A DNA stretch of 64,000 nt from Paludibacteraceae bacterium (GTDB taxonomy: Bacteria > Bacteroidota > Bacteroidia > Bacteroidales > Paludibacteraceae), in NCBI GenBank assembly GCA_017559385.1, contig JAFYSK010000036.1:1-64000 (forward strand). Direction: 5' to 3'. Every line of letters starts with the position of its first letter. The first letter of the stretch is position 1. The notes under the pieces were generated by a model. It saw only the letters and a program-made list of their open reading frames with translations. It was not told the DNA's origin and searched no databases. Of the stretch, positions 25,921 through 34,500 are shown one piece after another. A program made the translations under genes and the position numbers.

Positions 25921-27128
25921 TTCTTCAAGGCAAACATATTCTCATAGGAATTAGTGGCGGTATAGCTGCATACAAGATTCCTGAATTAATACGCCAGTTA
26001 CGCAAAGCAGGCGCAGAAGTGCAAGTGACAACTACCAAAAATGCATTGGAGTTTGTCACTTCGCTTACACTGCAGACTGTTAGCGGGCACAAGGTATATT
26101 CAGATGTGTTTGCCGCTATTAATGAACATAGCACCGAACATATATCCCTACCCGATTGGGCAGACATGATGCTCATTGCACCTGCCACAGCCAATGTGCT
26201 TTGTAAGATGGCACATGGCATTGCAGACGACGCCCTCACTACGACTTTTGCTGCAATGCGCAAACCAGTACTTATTGCACCAGCGATGAATACAAATATG
26301 TATGAATCGCCAGCAACGAAACAAGCTATCCAGCAATTATCACAATGGGACAATATAACCATGCTTGATGCAGCTAGTGGAGAATTAGCTTGTGGTACTA
26401 GCGGCAAGGGACGCATGCAAGAAATTGACGTACTGTTAGCAGCAGCCCAATATGTACTTACACCCAAGACTCTAGACGGCAAACGAGTGCTTATTACCGC
26501 CGGTCCTACACACGAGGCAATAGATCCTGTTCGTTATATCACTAACGCATCGACAGGAAAAATGGGATATGCCATTGCTAGCGCTTGTTTGAGGCGAGGA
26601 GCACAAGTTACATTAGTGAGTGGACCAAGCCAAATATCAATGAAGGCTTGGGAGGCATTTGCACCATTAACCATAGTCCCCGTTACGTCTGCTATGGATA
26701 TGTACAATGCTACACTTCATTCGTTTGACCAATCTGACATCAGCATACTCTGTGCCGCTGTCGCAGATTTTACGCCACAGACACAGGCATCTCAAAAGAT
26801 CAAGAAAGAGAAAGGCCAAACCACAATGACTCTTGAGATGACAATAACGAAAGATATAGCTGCTAGTTTAGGAGAGATCAAGCGTAAAGATCAAAAACTG
26901 GTGGGCTTTGCATTGGAAACACATGATGAGTTGTCAAATGCTCAGCGCAAACTACAAACCAAAAACCTTGATATGATTGTACTTAATTCCCTCCAGGACA
27001 AAGGAGCAGGATTTGGTACAGACACCAATAAAGTGACATTTGTTTATCCAAATGGAACAACAAAAAACCTCCCCCTTATTTCAAAGGAAGAGGTAGCTGA
27101 TGAGATTATCAATAATATATTAGAATAA
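25917..27128 (+). CDS. coaBC: Bifunctional CoaBC (phosphopantothenoylcysteine synthetase/decarboxylase)
   Basis: CoaBC joins cysteine to phosphopantothenate and decarboxylates the product on the way to coenzyme A. The 403-residue protein has the flavin-binding CoaC part (GISGGIAAYKIPELIRQL, about 10-27; APATANVLCKMAHGIADD; PAMNTNMY; catalytic Cys in LACGTSGKGRM, about 158-168) and the CoaB part (ITAGPTHEAIDPVRYITN, about 192-209; then FALETHDELSNAQRKL and KNLDMIVLN). The start is GTG at 25917, overlapping the rpoZ stop. Confidence 0.95.
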   Translation: MILQGKHILIGISGGIAAYKIPELIRQLRKAGAEVQVTTTKNALEFVTSLTLQTVSGHKVYSDVFAAINEHSTEHISLPDWADMMLIAPATANVLCKMAHGIADDALTTTFAAMRKPVLIAPAMNTNMYESPATKQAIQQLSQWDNITMLDAASGELACGTSGKGRMQEIDVLLAAAQYVLTPKTLDGKRVLITAGPTHEAIDPVRYITNASTGKMGYAIASACLRRGAQVTLVSGPSQISMKAWEAFAPLTIVPVTSAMDMYNATLHSFDQSDISILCAAVADFTPQTQASQKIKKEKGQTTMTLEMTITKDIAASLGEIKRKDQKLVGFALETHDELSNAQRKLQTKNLDMIVLNSLQDKGAGFGTDTNKVTFVYPNGTTKNLPLISKEEVADEIINNILE

Positions 27129-27133
27129 TCCTA

Positions 27134-27529
27134 TTAGAACTTCAAAATTCTTTTCAAGATTGATTTATCTTCGTGTTTATCTTCAGTAACATTCTCTACT
27201 GAAGCCTCATTTTGGAATTCCTCTTTCTCAGGAACCCATTCTTTGCGTTCCTCAATCTCACCTAATTGATTTTGCACAAAAGCTATTACATCATTGAGGC
27301 CTTCTGTAAAGTGAGCGAAATCCTCCTTGTACAAAAATACTTTGTGCTTTTCAAACTGTGGAGCCTCAGCCTCGCCCATTTGCTTACGTTTGCTTTCAGT
27401 AATACACAAATACAAATCCTCATTGCGAGCTTTCTTAACATCTAAATAATAGATGCGTTTTCCCGCCTTAACTGAACGCGAATAAACAATTTCGGGTTCG
27501 TTCTTACCTTCAAATCTACGATTTTCCAT
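27134..27529 (-). CDS. PUR-family nucleic-acid-binding protein (DUF3276)
   Basis: The 131-residue protein contains VYSRSVKAGKRIYYLDVK and DLYLCITESKR (about 15-50), typical of DUF3276, a Bacteroidota family with a PUR-alpha-like fold shown to bind single-stranded DNA and RNA. The C-terminal 35 residues are charged and variable. Role in the cell unknown. It has its own promoter (27561-27591) and converges on coaBC with a 5-bp gap. Confidence 0.88.
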   Translation of the reverse strand: MENRRFEGKNEPEIVYSRSVKAGKRIYYLDVKKARNEDLYLCITESKRKQMGEAEAPQFEKHKVFLYKEDFAHFTEGLNDVIAFVQNQLGEIEERKEWVPEKEEFQNEASVENVTEDKHEDKSILKRILKF

Positions 27530-27560
27530 CTCTTATTAATGTTACATTAGTTTAACACCG

Positions 27561-27591
27561 CAAAGTTACATATATTTTTTGAATTATGCAA
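27561..27591 (-). promoter_or_regulatory. Bacteroidota promoter for the DUF3276 gene
   Basis: On the minus strand: -33 TTG (27589-27591, extended TTGCATA), 20 bp, -7 TAACTTTG (27561-27568). Start codon at 27529. Confidence 0.8.
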
Positions 27592-27611
27592 CAAATTAGA
27601 CAATTTTTATA

Positions 27612-28295
27612 CTAATATGTAGAATTTTCCGTCTTCAAATCAATTAAAAGTTCCTGCATCGAATTAAAAACTTTGTCTGCACCTGCATTTAGTAAGTCTT
27701 CTCGCTCCAAAATACCAGTATTCACCGCATATACCACCAAACCTGCAGCTTTACCAGATTGAATCCCCAAGGGGGCATTCTCCACCACGATACACTGTTC
27801 TTTTGCCATGCCTGAACGTTCCCACGCTTTTATATAGGGCTCGGGATCTGGTTTACCCTTTACCACATCAAAAGCAGTAATCATTCTGTCTGTCGAAAAA
27901 ACAGGAGGTAGCACCTTATTTAATTTATCTAATAACGTACGCATGCCACTTCCTGTCACGACCCAGATTTGATCGCCACAAGATTGCACAAATTCTAACA
28001 CACTTGCTACTCCATTAATTACAGGTGTTCCTCCTGCTTTCTGCTCGAGCATTGTGTAGTATGAAGATTTTTCTGCATAAATTGTCTGGATCTCTTCTGG
28101 CGTAGCTTCACGACTATACGCTTTCAATATCGCTTCACGTATTACAGATTCACCAGTGCGACCTTCATTGATATAACAATCTCGCACTGTAAAAGGAAGA
28201 CCATGTTGCTTCATAACCTCCTCCCAGGCTATAGCATGATTAGGCATAGAGTCGAAAAGCACGCCATCCATGTCAAAAAAATAAGCTTTATTCAT
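27612..28295 (-). CDS. HAD-family phosphatase, beta-phosphoglucomutase-like
   Basis: The 227-residue protein has HAD motif I DMDGVLFDSMPNH (residues 8-20), motif II in VVTGSG (about 115-120), motif III Lys in KGKPDPEPY (about 148-156) and motif IV VVENAPLGIQSGKAAG (about 171-186). The helical cap after motif I matches the beta-phosphoglucomutase/phosphatase subfamily (subfamily IA/B). Substrate unknown: sugar phosphates are likely. No sugar gene is next to it. Own promoter at 28316-28346. Confidence 0.85.
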   Translation of the reverse strand: MNKAYFFDMDGVLFDSMPNHAIAWEEVMKQHGLPFTVRDCYINEGRTGESVIREAILKAYSREATPEEIQTIYAEKSSYYTMLEQKAGGTPVINGVASVLEFVQSCGDQIWVVTGSGMRTLLDKLNKVLPPVFSTDRMITAFDVVKGKPDPEPYIKAWERSGMAKEQCIVVENAPLGIQSGKAAGLVVYAVNTGILEREDLLNAGADKVFNSMQELLIDLKTENSTY

Positions 28296-28315
28296 ATCGG
28301 ATATTTATTTGCATG

Positions 28316-28346
28316 CAAAGGTATTACAAAAAATGCATATACACAA
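28316..28346 (-). promoter_or_regulatory. Bacteroidota promoter for the HAD phosphatase gene
   Basis: On the minus strand: -33 TTG (28344-28346), 20 bp, -7 TACCTTTG (28316-28323). Start codon at 28295, so the leader is very short (about 15 nt). Confidence 0.75.
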
Positions 28347-28384
28347 GTATCTGCACTATTTTTATTATCTTAAATTCTATTTAT

Positions 28385-28415
28385 TTGCTTATTTCAAAAT
28401 ATTTTTATACCTTTG
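28385..28415 (+). promoter_or_regulatory. Bacteroidota promoter for the duplicated L7/L12-like protein gene
   Basis: -33 TTG (28385-28387), 20 bp, -7 TACCTTTG (28408-28415). Start codon at 28495; leader about 75 nt. Confidence 0.75.
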
Positions 28416-28494
28416 CAGCCTAATATATACAAAAACATCTTCCTATTAAGAATAATACATTTATATATTATAATACCTTCAATCTACTTTTATC

Positions 28495-28971
28495 ATGTCA
28501 ACAAATGCTAAAACAAAGAAAGTGAGCGCATTAAAAGCTCAATGTATTACCCACATCCAGGCTGGAGAAAAATTGCAAGCAGTCAAAGTCTACAAAGAAG
28601 CCAAAGGCGTTAGTTTGGCAGAGGCGAAAGATGTTATCGACAGACTAGCCGAAAAATTGCAAGCAGAAGGTAGCATGCAATACGAGGCTGCTAATATTGA
28701 GCAACCAACAGAAACGCATGACCATTCTGCCCAAGAATCAGACGGATCACTCGAAGAAAGATGCCTAGAACTAATCAAATCAGGCAACATCCTTCAAGCT
28801 GTGAAATTATATAAAGACGAATCTGGTGCTGGACTAAAAGAAGCAAAAGACACCATTGATGCATGGGTTGCAAAACTTAGAAACGATATTCCTAGTCCAC
28901 AAAAAGGTTGCGGCGCAACCATTGTAATTGTTATTATCGTTACGACAATATTAGGATTAATCATTATGTAA
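28495..28971 (+). CDS. Tail-anchored protein with two ribosomal L7/L12 C-terminal-like repeats
   Basis: The 158-residue protein has two related helical units: residues about 13-56 (ending GVSLAEAKDVIDRLAEKL) and about 84-128 (ending GAGLKEAKDTIDAWVAKL). Both carry the xxLxxAKxxxD pattern of the bL12 C-terminal domain, which contacts translation factors on the ribosome. The C-terminus is a hydrophobic stretch (about 138-158, IVIVIIVTTILGLIIM) ending at the last residue, so the protein is probably tail-anchored in the inner membrane. Such L12-like domains occur in membrane proteins of several bacteria with unknown function. Monocistronic: own promoter and terminator. Confidence 0.7.
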   Translation: MSTNAKTKKVSALKAQCITHIQAGEKLQAVKVYKEAKGVSLAEAKDVIDRLAEKLQAEGSMQYEAANIEQPTETHDHSAQESDGSLEERCLELIKSGNILQAVKLYKDESGAGLKEAKDTIDAWVAKLRNDIPSPQKGCGATIVIVIIVTTILGLIIM

Positions 28972-29002
28972 TGTAATATCTTCTACTAACATTCCATAAC
29001 AA

Positions 29003-29036
29003 AAGAACACCCTTTGCGTAAAGGGTGTTCTTCTTT
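29003..29036. terminator. Intrinsic terminator between convergent genes
   Basis: Perfect 13-bp stem AAGAACACCCTTT (29003-29015) and AAAGGGTGTTCTT (29020-29032) with loop GCGT. It serves the plus gene ending at 28971 and probably the minus gene ending at 29052. Confidence 0.85.
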
Positions 29037-29051
29037 ATATCTTAATATTCA

Positions 29052-30389
29052 TTATTGATGCTCTGGACGCAACAAATCATTTACTGTTTTTACTGGATTA
29101 AAAGTAGTAACCGGCACCTCTACAAATATTGTATTCCAGCGACTCATGGCCCCATTCCAAAGACCAGGCAACTCAAGAGCAAGCAACTCTTTACCATCCT
29201 TTGACTTATGAGAAATAAAACCAGTCTTCTCATCTACGAAATCAGGTAAATGATAAGGTTTACCTTCTGCATCACGAGTAGCACAAACTAGGTCCACCGG
29301 ATTAAAGTGAGTTGCTTGTTGCATCAACGCTGGATCAGAAATTTGACTAGACTCCAATATTTGACACGAGATAGTGCCGTCTTCCTCACGCACAAGGAAA
29401 GGGCCACCACCAGGTTCCCCTGTATTTTTAACTACTCCACACACACGCAATGGACGTTGCAATTTAACTTTCTGCTCTGCTGTTAGGTTAGGATCCTGAA
29501 GTTTCTCAAACACCCTCTTTTGCTCGGTGACTAACACACCTGCAAGTAGTTGCTTATAACGAACTGTATCATCCTTGAGGCGATCTGGAACCACATTATC
29601 GATATTCTTAATGAAGATCACATCTGCATTTTGTTCGTTGAGATTCTCAATGAGTGCGCCATGGCCACCTGGACGGAAGAGGAGTTTGCCATCCGCAGTG
29701 CGGAATGGTGTGCCATCAGGGTTAGCTGCGAGCGTATCGGTTGATGGTTTTTGCTCAGAATATGAGATATGGAATTTCACGCCCAACTTCTCCTCGTAAG
29801 CAGCTTGATGCTCTGCCAAATGCGCTTGGAAGAGAGGCAAATGCTCATGACTAACGGTGAAATGGATATTCACTTCGCCTTTTGAAGCTGCATACATAGC
29901 ACCTTCAACCAGGTGTTCTAAAGCAGGAGTGCGAGCACCATCTTCGTATGAATGGAAGAGGAGCAATCCTTTAGGCAAATTGCCATAATTCATATCCTTA
30001 AGTAGATGACTTACAGCATCTTGTCCTTCAAGTCCTGCCAACTGATTAGCAAAAGCAAAATGCTCTTTTTCAGCGAGGAATTTCTCTATAAACTTTGTCT
30101 TTTCGCCAGTCTCGAGATACTCAAATAGGTCCTTAAACATACGACTAGCAGCACCGCTAGCAGGAACAAACTTCAGTACTGTATGTCCTTCGTTGAGGTA
30201 GTCCTGCCACGCTTTAACATAAGCATCAATCTCCTCTTCTGTAGGGTTGAGTACTCCGTTTTCTACTGATGCAGCAGAAACGATGTCTAATTCAGGAAAA
30301 CCAGTAGCAAAGGATTGGAGTTGTTTTTCGGCTTTCTGTACAAAGATGCCACGCGCCTGAAGTTGCGCTAAGTCAGATGGTGTAAACAT
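29052..30389 (-). CDS. DUF4301 family protein
   Basis: The 445-residue protein matches the Bacteroidota DUF4301 family. It contains VLKFVPASGAASRMFKDLFE (about 76-95), which resembles the sugar-nucleotide binding loop of nucleotidyltransferases, plus FRPGGHGALIENLN and FIKNIDNVVPDRLKDD, typical of a phosphosugar uridylyltransferase-like fold. A sugar-1-phosphate nucleotidyltransferase activity is plausible but unproven. Length is somewhat shorter than many members (about 510). It stands alone with its own promoter. Confidence 0.8.
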   Translation of the reverse strand: MFTPSDLAQLQARGIFVQKAEKQLQSFATGFPELDIVSAASVENGVLNPTEEEIDAYVKAWQDYLNEGHTVLKFVPASGAASRMFKDLFEYLETGEKTKFIEKFLAEKEHFAFANQLAGLEGQDAVSHLLKDMNYGNLPKGLLLFHSYEDGARTPALEHLVEGAMYAASKGEVNIHFTVSHEHLPLFQAHLAEHQAAYEEKLGVKFHISYSEQKPSTDTLAANPDGTPFRTADGKLLFRPGGHGALIENLNEQNADVIFIKNIDNVVPDRLKDDTVRYKQLLAGVLVTEQKRVFEKLQDPNLTAEQKVKLQRPLRVCGVVKNTGEPGGGPFLVREEDGTISCQILESSQISDPALMQQATHFNPVDLVCATRDAEGKPYHLPDFVDEKTGFISHKSKDGKELLALELPGLWNGAMSRWNTIFVEVPVTTFNPVKTVNDLLRPEHQ

Positions 30390-30420
30390 GGTATAAATTG
30401 TGTTTTTTGGGTTAGCGTTG

Positions 30421-30451
30421 CAAAATTACGAAAAATATTTTATATACACAA
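30421..30451 (-). promoter_or_regulatory. Bacteroidota promoter for the DUF4301 gene
   Basis: On the minus strand: -33 TTG (30449-30451), 20 bp, -7 TAATTTTG (30421-30428). Start codon at 30389. Confidence 0.75.
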
Positions 30452-30518
30452 AGATTTTTAATAGGAAATACGAGAAAGTAGTGAAATTGTTAGAAAGATT
30501 ATACGGAGATCCTTCGGT

Positions 30519-30562
30519 GAGATTCCGATGAGGTTCCGATGAAGTCCCTATGAAGTCCCTAT
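30519..30562 (+). repeat. 11-bp tandem repeat (four units)
   Basis: Units GAGATTCCGAT, GAGGTTCCGAT, GAAGTCCCTAT and GAAGTCCCTAT, in exact 11-bp register, in the region between the divergent DUF4301 and hemW genes. Similar 11-bp arrays lie at 53760-53926. Confidence 0.75.
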
Positions 30563-30583
30563 GCAGACAGAGGGCAAGATAAA

Positions 30584-30611
30584 GGTTTAGGGTTTAGAGG
30601 TGAGGGGTGAT
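30584..30611 (+). repeat. 7-bp tandem repeat upstream of the hemW promoter
   Basis: Units GGTTTAG, GGTTTAG, AGGTGAG, GGGTGAT. They follow the 11-bp array and precede the hemW promoter at 30637-30667. No gene is seen in 30390-30673. Confidence 0.5.
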
Positions 30612-30636
30612 CTTTTGAAAATATTTGGCACTTAAC

Positions 30637-30667
30637 TTGTGTATGTGCATTTTTTTTACTAATTTTG
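30637..30667 (+). promoter_or_regulatory. Bacteroidota promoter for hemW
   Basis: -33 TTG (30637-30639), 20 bp, -7 TAATTTTG (30660-30667). The -7 box ends six bases before the hemW ATG at 30674, so the transcript is probably leaderless or nearly so. Confidence 0.75.
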
Positions 30668-30673
30668 CACCCG

Positions 30674-31762
30674 ATGGCTGGAATATACATTCATATCCCT
30701 TTCTGTAAGAGTCGCTGCAAATACTGCGACTTTTTCTCTACTACGCAACTAGAGAAACGAGAATCCTATATCCATGCAGTCATCCAGGAATGGCAAGCCT
30801 ATCAATCCCAATGGAGAAAGCAAGATATTCGCACCATCTATATCGGCGGCGGAACTCCTAGTTTGTTATCTATTGAGAGCCTTCAGCACCTACTCCACTC
30901 CATCCTAAGTAGCATTCATTCCTCTCGTATTCAGGAGATTACGCTAGAAGCCAATCCTGGTGATATAACAGCCGAAAAGATACAAGCATGGCGAAGTATA
31001 GGTATCAACCGATTAAGTATTGGTATTCAAAGTTTTAACGATCGGCTACTACAACTAGTAGGCAGACGACACACTGCCCAAGAAGCCATACAAGCGGTTA
31101 AGACAGTGCAAGCAGCAGGCATTACGAATATATCTATTGATCTAATGTACGCTCTGCCCACACAGACCATGGCCGAATGGCAAAATGATGTCGTTCAAGC
31201 ATTAAAACTCAATGTTCCCCATATTTCCAGCTACGGACTTATATACGAAGAGGGAACTCTGCTCACCCATTGGTTAGAACAAGGCAAGCTTCACGCCATT
31301 GACGAAGAAAAAGAGATGCTCATGTATGACCACCTAGTAGAGCAACTCACTCAACATGGATACGAACATTATGAGGTAAGCAATTTTGCCCTACCAGGGC
31401 TATATTCCAAACACAATTCTAGTTATTGGAATGACACCCCATATTTAGGACTAGGCGCGGGCGCACACAGTTATGATGGAGAGAAACGATGGTGGAATGT
31501 GGCAGATATTGACCATTATATCACCCAAGCTACAAACCACCAATTAACCCCCGAAGAAGAAATCATCACACCAGAAGCTCGACATACCGAGCAAGTGATG
31601 CTTGGACTACGAACTAGCAGAGGGATCAAATGCACCGCTGTTGATATGGAGAAAGCATCCGCCTATATTTCTAAAGGACTACTACAATTGCAAGACGATA
31701 ACCTAGTCGCGACAACCAAAGGATACCATATATTGAATCGAATAATAGAAGACCTTGTTTAA
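30674..31762 (+). CDS. hemW: HemW-type radical SAM protein (coproporphyrinogen III oxidase-like)
   Basis: HemW is a radical SAM protein related to HemN that acts as a heme chaperone or heme-binding protein. The 362-residue protein starts MAGIYIHIPFCKSRCKYCDF, with the 4Fe-4S motif CxxxCxxC at 11, 15 and 18. It also has IYIGGGTPSLL (about 56-66), EANPGDIT, GIQSFNDRLLQLVGRRHTAQEA and YGLIYEEGT, as in the family. ATG 30674 is chosen over the in-frame TTG at 30665, which lies in the promoter. No heme genes flank it. Confidence 0.92.
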   Translation: MAGIYIHIPFCKSRCKYCDFFSTTQLEKRESYIHAVIQEWQAYQSQWRKQDIRTIYIGGGTPSLLSIESLQHLLHSILSSIHSSRIQEITLEANPGDITAEKIQAWRSIGINRLSIGIQSFNDRLLQLVGRRHTAQEAIQAVKTVQAAGITNISIDLMYALPTQTMAEWQNDVVQALKLNVPHISSYGLIYEEGTLLTHWLEQGKLHAIDEEKEMLMYDHLVEQLTQHGYEHYEVSNFALPGLYSKHNSSYWNDTPYLGLGAGAHSYDGEKRWWNVADIDHYITQATNHQLTPEEEIITPEARHTEQVMLGLRTSRGIKCTAVDMEKASAYISKGLLQLQDDNLVATTKGYHILNRIIEDLV

Positions 31763-31802
31763 GACCAATTATATGTTATACAATATAAAACGAGTTTTTT
31801 GT

Positions 31803-31833
31803 TTGCATATTTATATTTTTTTTAGTACCTTTG
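31803..31833 (+). promoter_or_regulatory. Bacteroidota promoter for the GHL10-like gene
   Basis: -33 TTG (31803-31805, extended TTGCATA), 20 bp, -7 TACCTTTG (31826-31833). Start codon at 31874. Confidence 0.8.
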
Positions 31834-31873
31834 CCACAGATTTTGCAATAAGATAATTTTAAATACGATTACA

Positions 31874-33064
31874 ATGAAGAAAACATTCTTAACTACTCTC
31901 TTTGCAATATGCGCAATTTTCGCATTTGCAAATGAGCCTTATTTCCGTGCTACATGGATTAGTACTGTAAGTAACATTGACTTCCCTAGAGTAGCCGACA
32001 GAGGTAACTACGAAGCACAAAAGAAACATCTAGTTGAGATGCTTGATCAATTGCAAGCTACGAATATCAATGCAGTTGTTTTCCAAGTTCGTCCTACAGC
32101 AGATGCGCTCTACAAATCTGAATTAGAGCCATGGAGCCATTGGCTAACCGGCAAACAAGGTGTTGCTGCCACATACGATCCATTGGAGTTAGTATGCGCC
32201 GAAGCACACAAGCGCGGAATTGATGTACATGTATGGATCAACCCATACCGCGTGACTATCCCAGGTATGAATGTGGAAAATCTTGCACCGAACCATATCT
32301 ATCACAAACACCCAGAATGGTTTGTTAAATATGGTAAACAATGGTATTTCAACCCTGCATTACAAGAGACACGCGATTTCTTGTGCCAAGTGGTAGCCGA
32401 CCTGGTTAGCCGCTACGATATCCAAGCTATTCACATGGACGACTATTTCTATCCATATCCTATCTCAGGTGAAGTATTCCCAGACACAACCAACTTTGCT
32501 AACGATCCTCGTGGCTTCAAGAATATTGGTGATTGGCGTCGTGACAATGTTAACCTAGCTATTAAGCAAGTACATGAAACTATCATCAGCATCAAACCAG
32601 AGGTTCAATTCGGTATTTCTCCATTTGGCATATGGCGCAACAAGAAGAATGATCCACGCGGTAGCGAGACCAATGGTCTGCAAAACTACGATCAACTCTA
32701 TGCCGATATTCTGCTTTGGATGGAAAAAGGATGGATTGACTATGTTGTTCCTCAGCTCTATTGGGAGATTGGCAAGAAAGTAGCTGATTATAAAATACTT
32801 GCTCATTGGTGGGCACAACATGCTACTGACAAATGCCGCGTATACATTGGTATGGCTCCATTCCACCTTGGCAGCGAAAAAGGTGCAGCCGCATGGAGAG
32901 AAGGCAACGAAATTTGTCGCCAACTGCGTCTTAATGCAACTATTCCTGGTATTACTGGTGAGTGCTACTTCCGTGCTTGCGATTTGATTAACAACCGCTG
33001 CAACTTAACCGATAGCCTCAAGCAAGTATTCTACCCAACATATGTTCCTGCACCAAAGAAATAA
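31874..33064 (+). CDS. Secreted glycoside hydrolase-like 10 (GHL10) protein
   Basis: The 396-residue protein has a Sec signal (about 1-19, FAFA-NEP) and then RATWISTVSNIDFP, typical of the GHL10 family (DUF187). Conserved segments INAVVFQVRPTADALYKS, HVWINPYRV, IQAIHMDDYFYPYP (about 180-193, acidic pair), GISPFGIWRN and DYVVPQLYWEIG are present. Relatives (E. coli YddW/DigH) cleave denuded peptidoglycan glycan strands, so a cell-wall role is likely. The gene is monocistronic with own promoter and terminator. Confidence 0.87.
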   Translation: MKKTFLTTLFAICAIFAFANEPYFRATWISTVSNIDFPRVADRGNYEAQKKHLVEMLDQLQATNINAVVFQVRPTADALYKSELEPWSHWLTGKQGVAATYDPLELVCAEAHKRGIDVHVWINPYRVTIPGMNVENLAPNHIYHKHPEWFVKYGKQWYFNPALQETRDFLCQVVADLVSRYDIQAIHMDDYFYPYPISGEVFPDTTNFANDPRGFKNIGDWRRDNVNLAIKQVHETIISIKPEVQFGISPFGIWRNKKNDPRGSETNGLQNYDQLYADILLWMEKGWIDYVVPQLYWEIGKKVADYKILAHWWAQHATDKCRVYIGMAPFHLGSEKGAAAWREGNEICRQLRLNATIPGITGECYFRACDLINNRCNLTDSLKQVFYPTYVPAPKK

Positions 33065-33091
33065 TTAAAAGTGCATAGGTAATTGGTAAAA

Positions 33092-33129
33092 AAGATACAC
33101 GGACGGCAATATTGTCGTCCGTGTATCTT
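33092..33129 (+). terminator. Intrinsic terminator after the GHL10-like gene, fused to the rmuC promoter
   Basis: AAGATACACGGACG (33092-33105) pairs with CGTCCGTGTATCTT (33116-33129), and the loop CAATATTG is itself palindromic. There is no T-run; the end of the stem overlaps the -33 TTG of the rmuC promoter. Confidence 0.65.
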
Positions 33130-33158
33130 GCATATATCAAAAAAAAATGCTACTTTTG
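33128..33158 (+). promoter_or_regulatory. Bacteroidota promoter for rmuC
   Basis: -33 TTG (33128-33130, extended TTGCATA), 20 bp, -7 TACTTTTG (33151-33158). Start codon at 33175. Confidence 0.75.
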
Positions 33159-33174
33159 CAAAAAAATATAATCT

Positions 33175-34485
33175 ATGGAAATTATTATTAGTATTGTTGC
33201 TTTAATCGCGGGCACCACTGTAGCATTTGTGGTATATTACATCATGCGTCAACAATTGACACGCCTGCAAGAACAGTTGGCAAAAACCGAGCAAAACCTG
33301 AGCATTGAACAAGAGAAATGCAAAGCAAAAGAAATTGAAGTTGCGGCTAAAACTGCAGAGTTAACTTTTGAACGCAAAGCTACTGAAGAAGCACGCAAAC
33401 AGGCAGACGAAAAGTTAGCAGAACAAATCAAATACCTGCAGACTGAACTAACTAACACTACGCAACAATTGCTGGATATTCGTAGTGCAAAGTTGGAGCA
33501 GTCCAACAAGACGCAAATGTCTTCCATCATTGATCCGCTCAAAGAGACTATCTCTAAACTGGAAAAAGAAATGAAGGAGACACAAACTCAACACGGCAAT
33601 ACCACTACTCGTCTGGAGCAAAGCATCAAGAACCTTGTTGAAAAAACTGAATCTATTGGTACACGAGCTGACCGACTAGTAGAGACGTTACTCTATCAAC
33701 CTAAATCACAAGGAGATTGGGGAGAATTGGTTGTAAAAGAGATGCTGGAAAGTCAAGGACTTAAAGAAGGTATACACTATGTGTACCAACCTACACTACG
33801 GGATGAGAAGGGTCAGACTCTGCGAAATGAGGAGACCAATAAAATCATGCGACCTGACTTCATACTCCACTTGGATGAAAAAGAAGATGTCATCATCGAT
33901 TCCAAGATGACCATTACTTCTTATGACAATTATGTACATGCCAAGACAGATGAAGAACGCGAACAATATGCTAAGGAAATTCTAAGTAGTATCCATGGTC
34001 ATATTGCTGAACTGAAACGCGCCAATTACTCAGCATATATTGAAAATGGCAGACGATCAGCAGATTTTGTGTTTATGTTTATTCCTAATGAAGGAGCTAT
34101 GCAAGTAGCTATGGCTAACGAGAAAAACCTATGGCGTGACACCTTCCTTAATGACCGCATTTTTATCGTCAGCGAAATGAATCTCTATGCTGCACTACGC
34201 ATTGTTAATGTTACATGGCGACAGATAGAGCAAAACAAAAGTTATGCAAAAGTATTCCAAACAGTAGGTTTATTGCTAGATCGTTTGAACGGATTCATCG
34301 AAAAATTTGGTAAAATAGAAAAGGGTCTTCAACAAGCATCTAAGGCATATGACGAAGCTAATAACCAATTGATGATCAGTTCTCAAAGTGTATTGAGTAC
34401 AGGAAAACGACTAAGCGAAATGGGTGTAAAGACCAAAAAGTCGCTTCCTATTGCCACCATAGACTCCAACGACGAAAACGATTAA
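33175..34485 (+). CDS. rmuC: RmuC family DNA recombination protein
   Basis: RmuC-like proteins limit recombination between inverted repeats in E. coli and have a predicted nuclease-like core. The 436-residue protein has an N-terminal membrane segment (about 3-22), a long coiled coil (about 25-165), then the RmuC domain with YQPKSQGDWGELVVKEML (about 179-196), RPDFILHLDEKEDVIIDSKM (about 223-242), and VFMFIPNEGAMQVAM. Both length and order are typical. It is followed by an SDR gene 15 bp later. Confidence 0.92.
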   Translation: MEIIISIVALIAGTTVAFVVYYIMRQQLTRLQEQLAKTEQNLSIEQEKCKAKEIEVAAKTAELTFERKATEEARKQADEKLAEQIKYLQTELTNTTQQLLDIRSAKLEQSNKTQMSSIIDPLKETISKLEKEMKETQTQHGNTTTRLEQSIKNLVEKTESIGTRADRLVETLLYQPKSQGDWGELVVKEMLESQGLKEGIHYVYQPTLRDEKGQTLRNEETNKIMRPDFILHLDEKEDVIIDSKMTITSYDNYVHAKTDEEREQYAKEILSSIHGHIAELKRANYSAYIENGRRSADFVFMFIPNEGAMQVAMANEKNLWRDTFLNDRIFIVSEMNLYAALRIVNVTWRQIEQNKSYAKVFQTVGLLLDRLNGFIEKFGKIEKGLQQASKAYDEANNQLMISSQSVLSTGKRLSEMGVKTKKSLPIATIDSNDEND

Positions 34486-34500
34486 TAATTTATTTATTAT

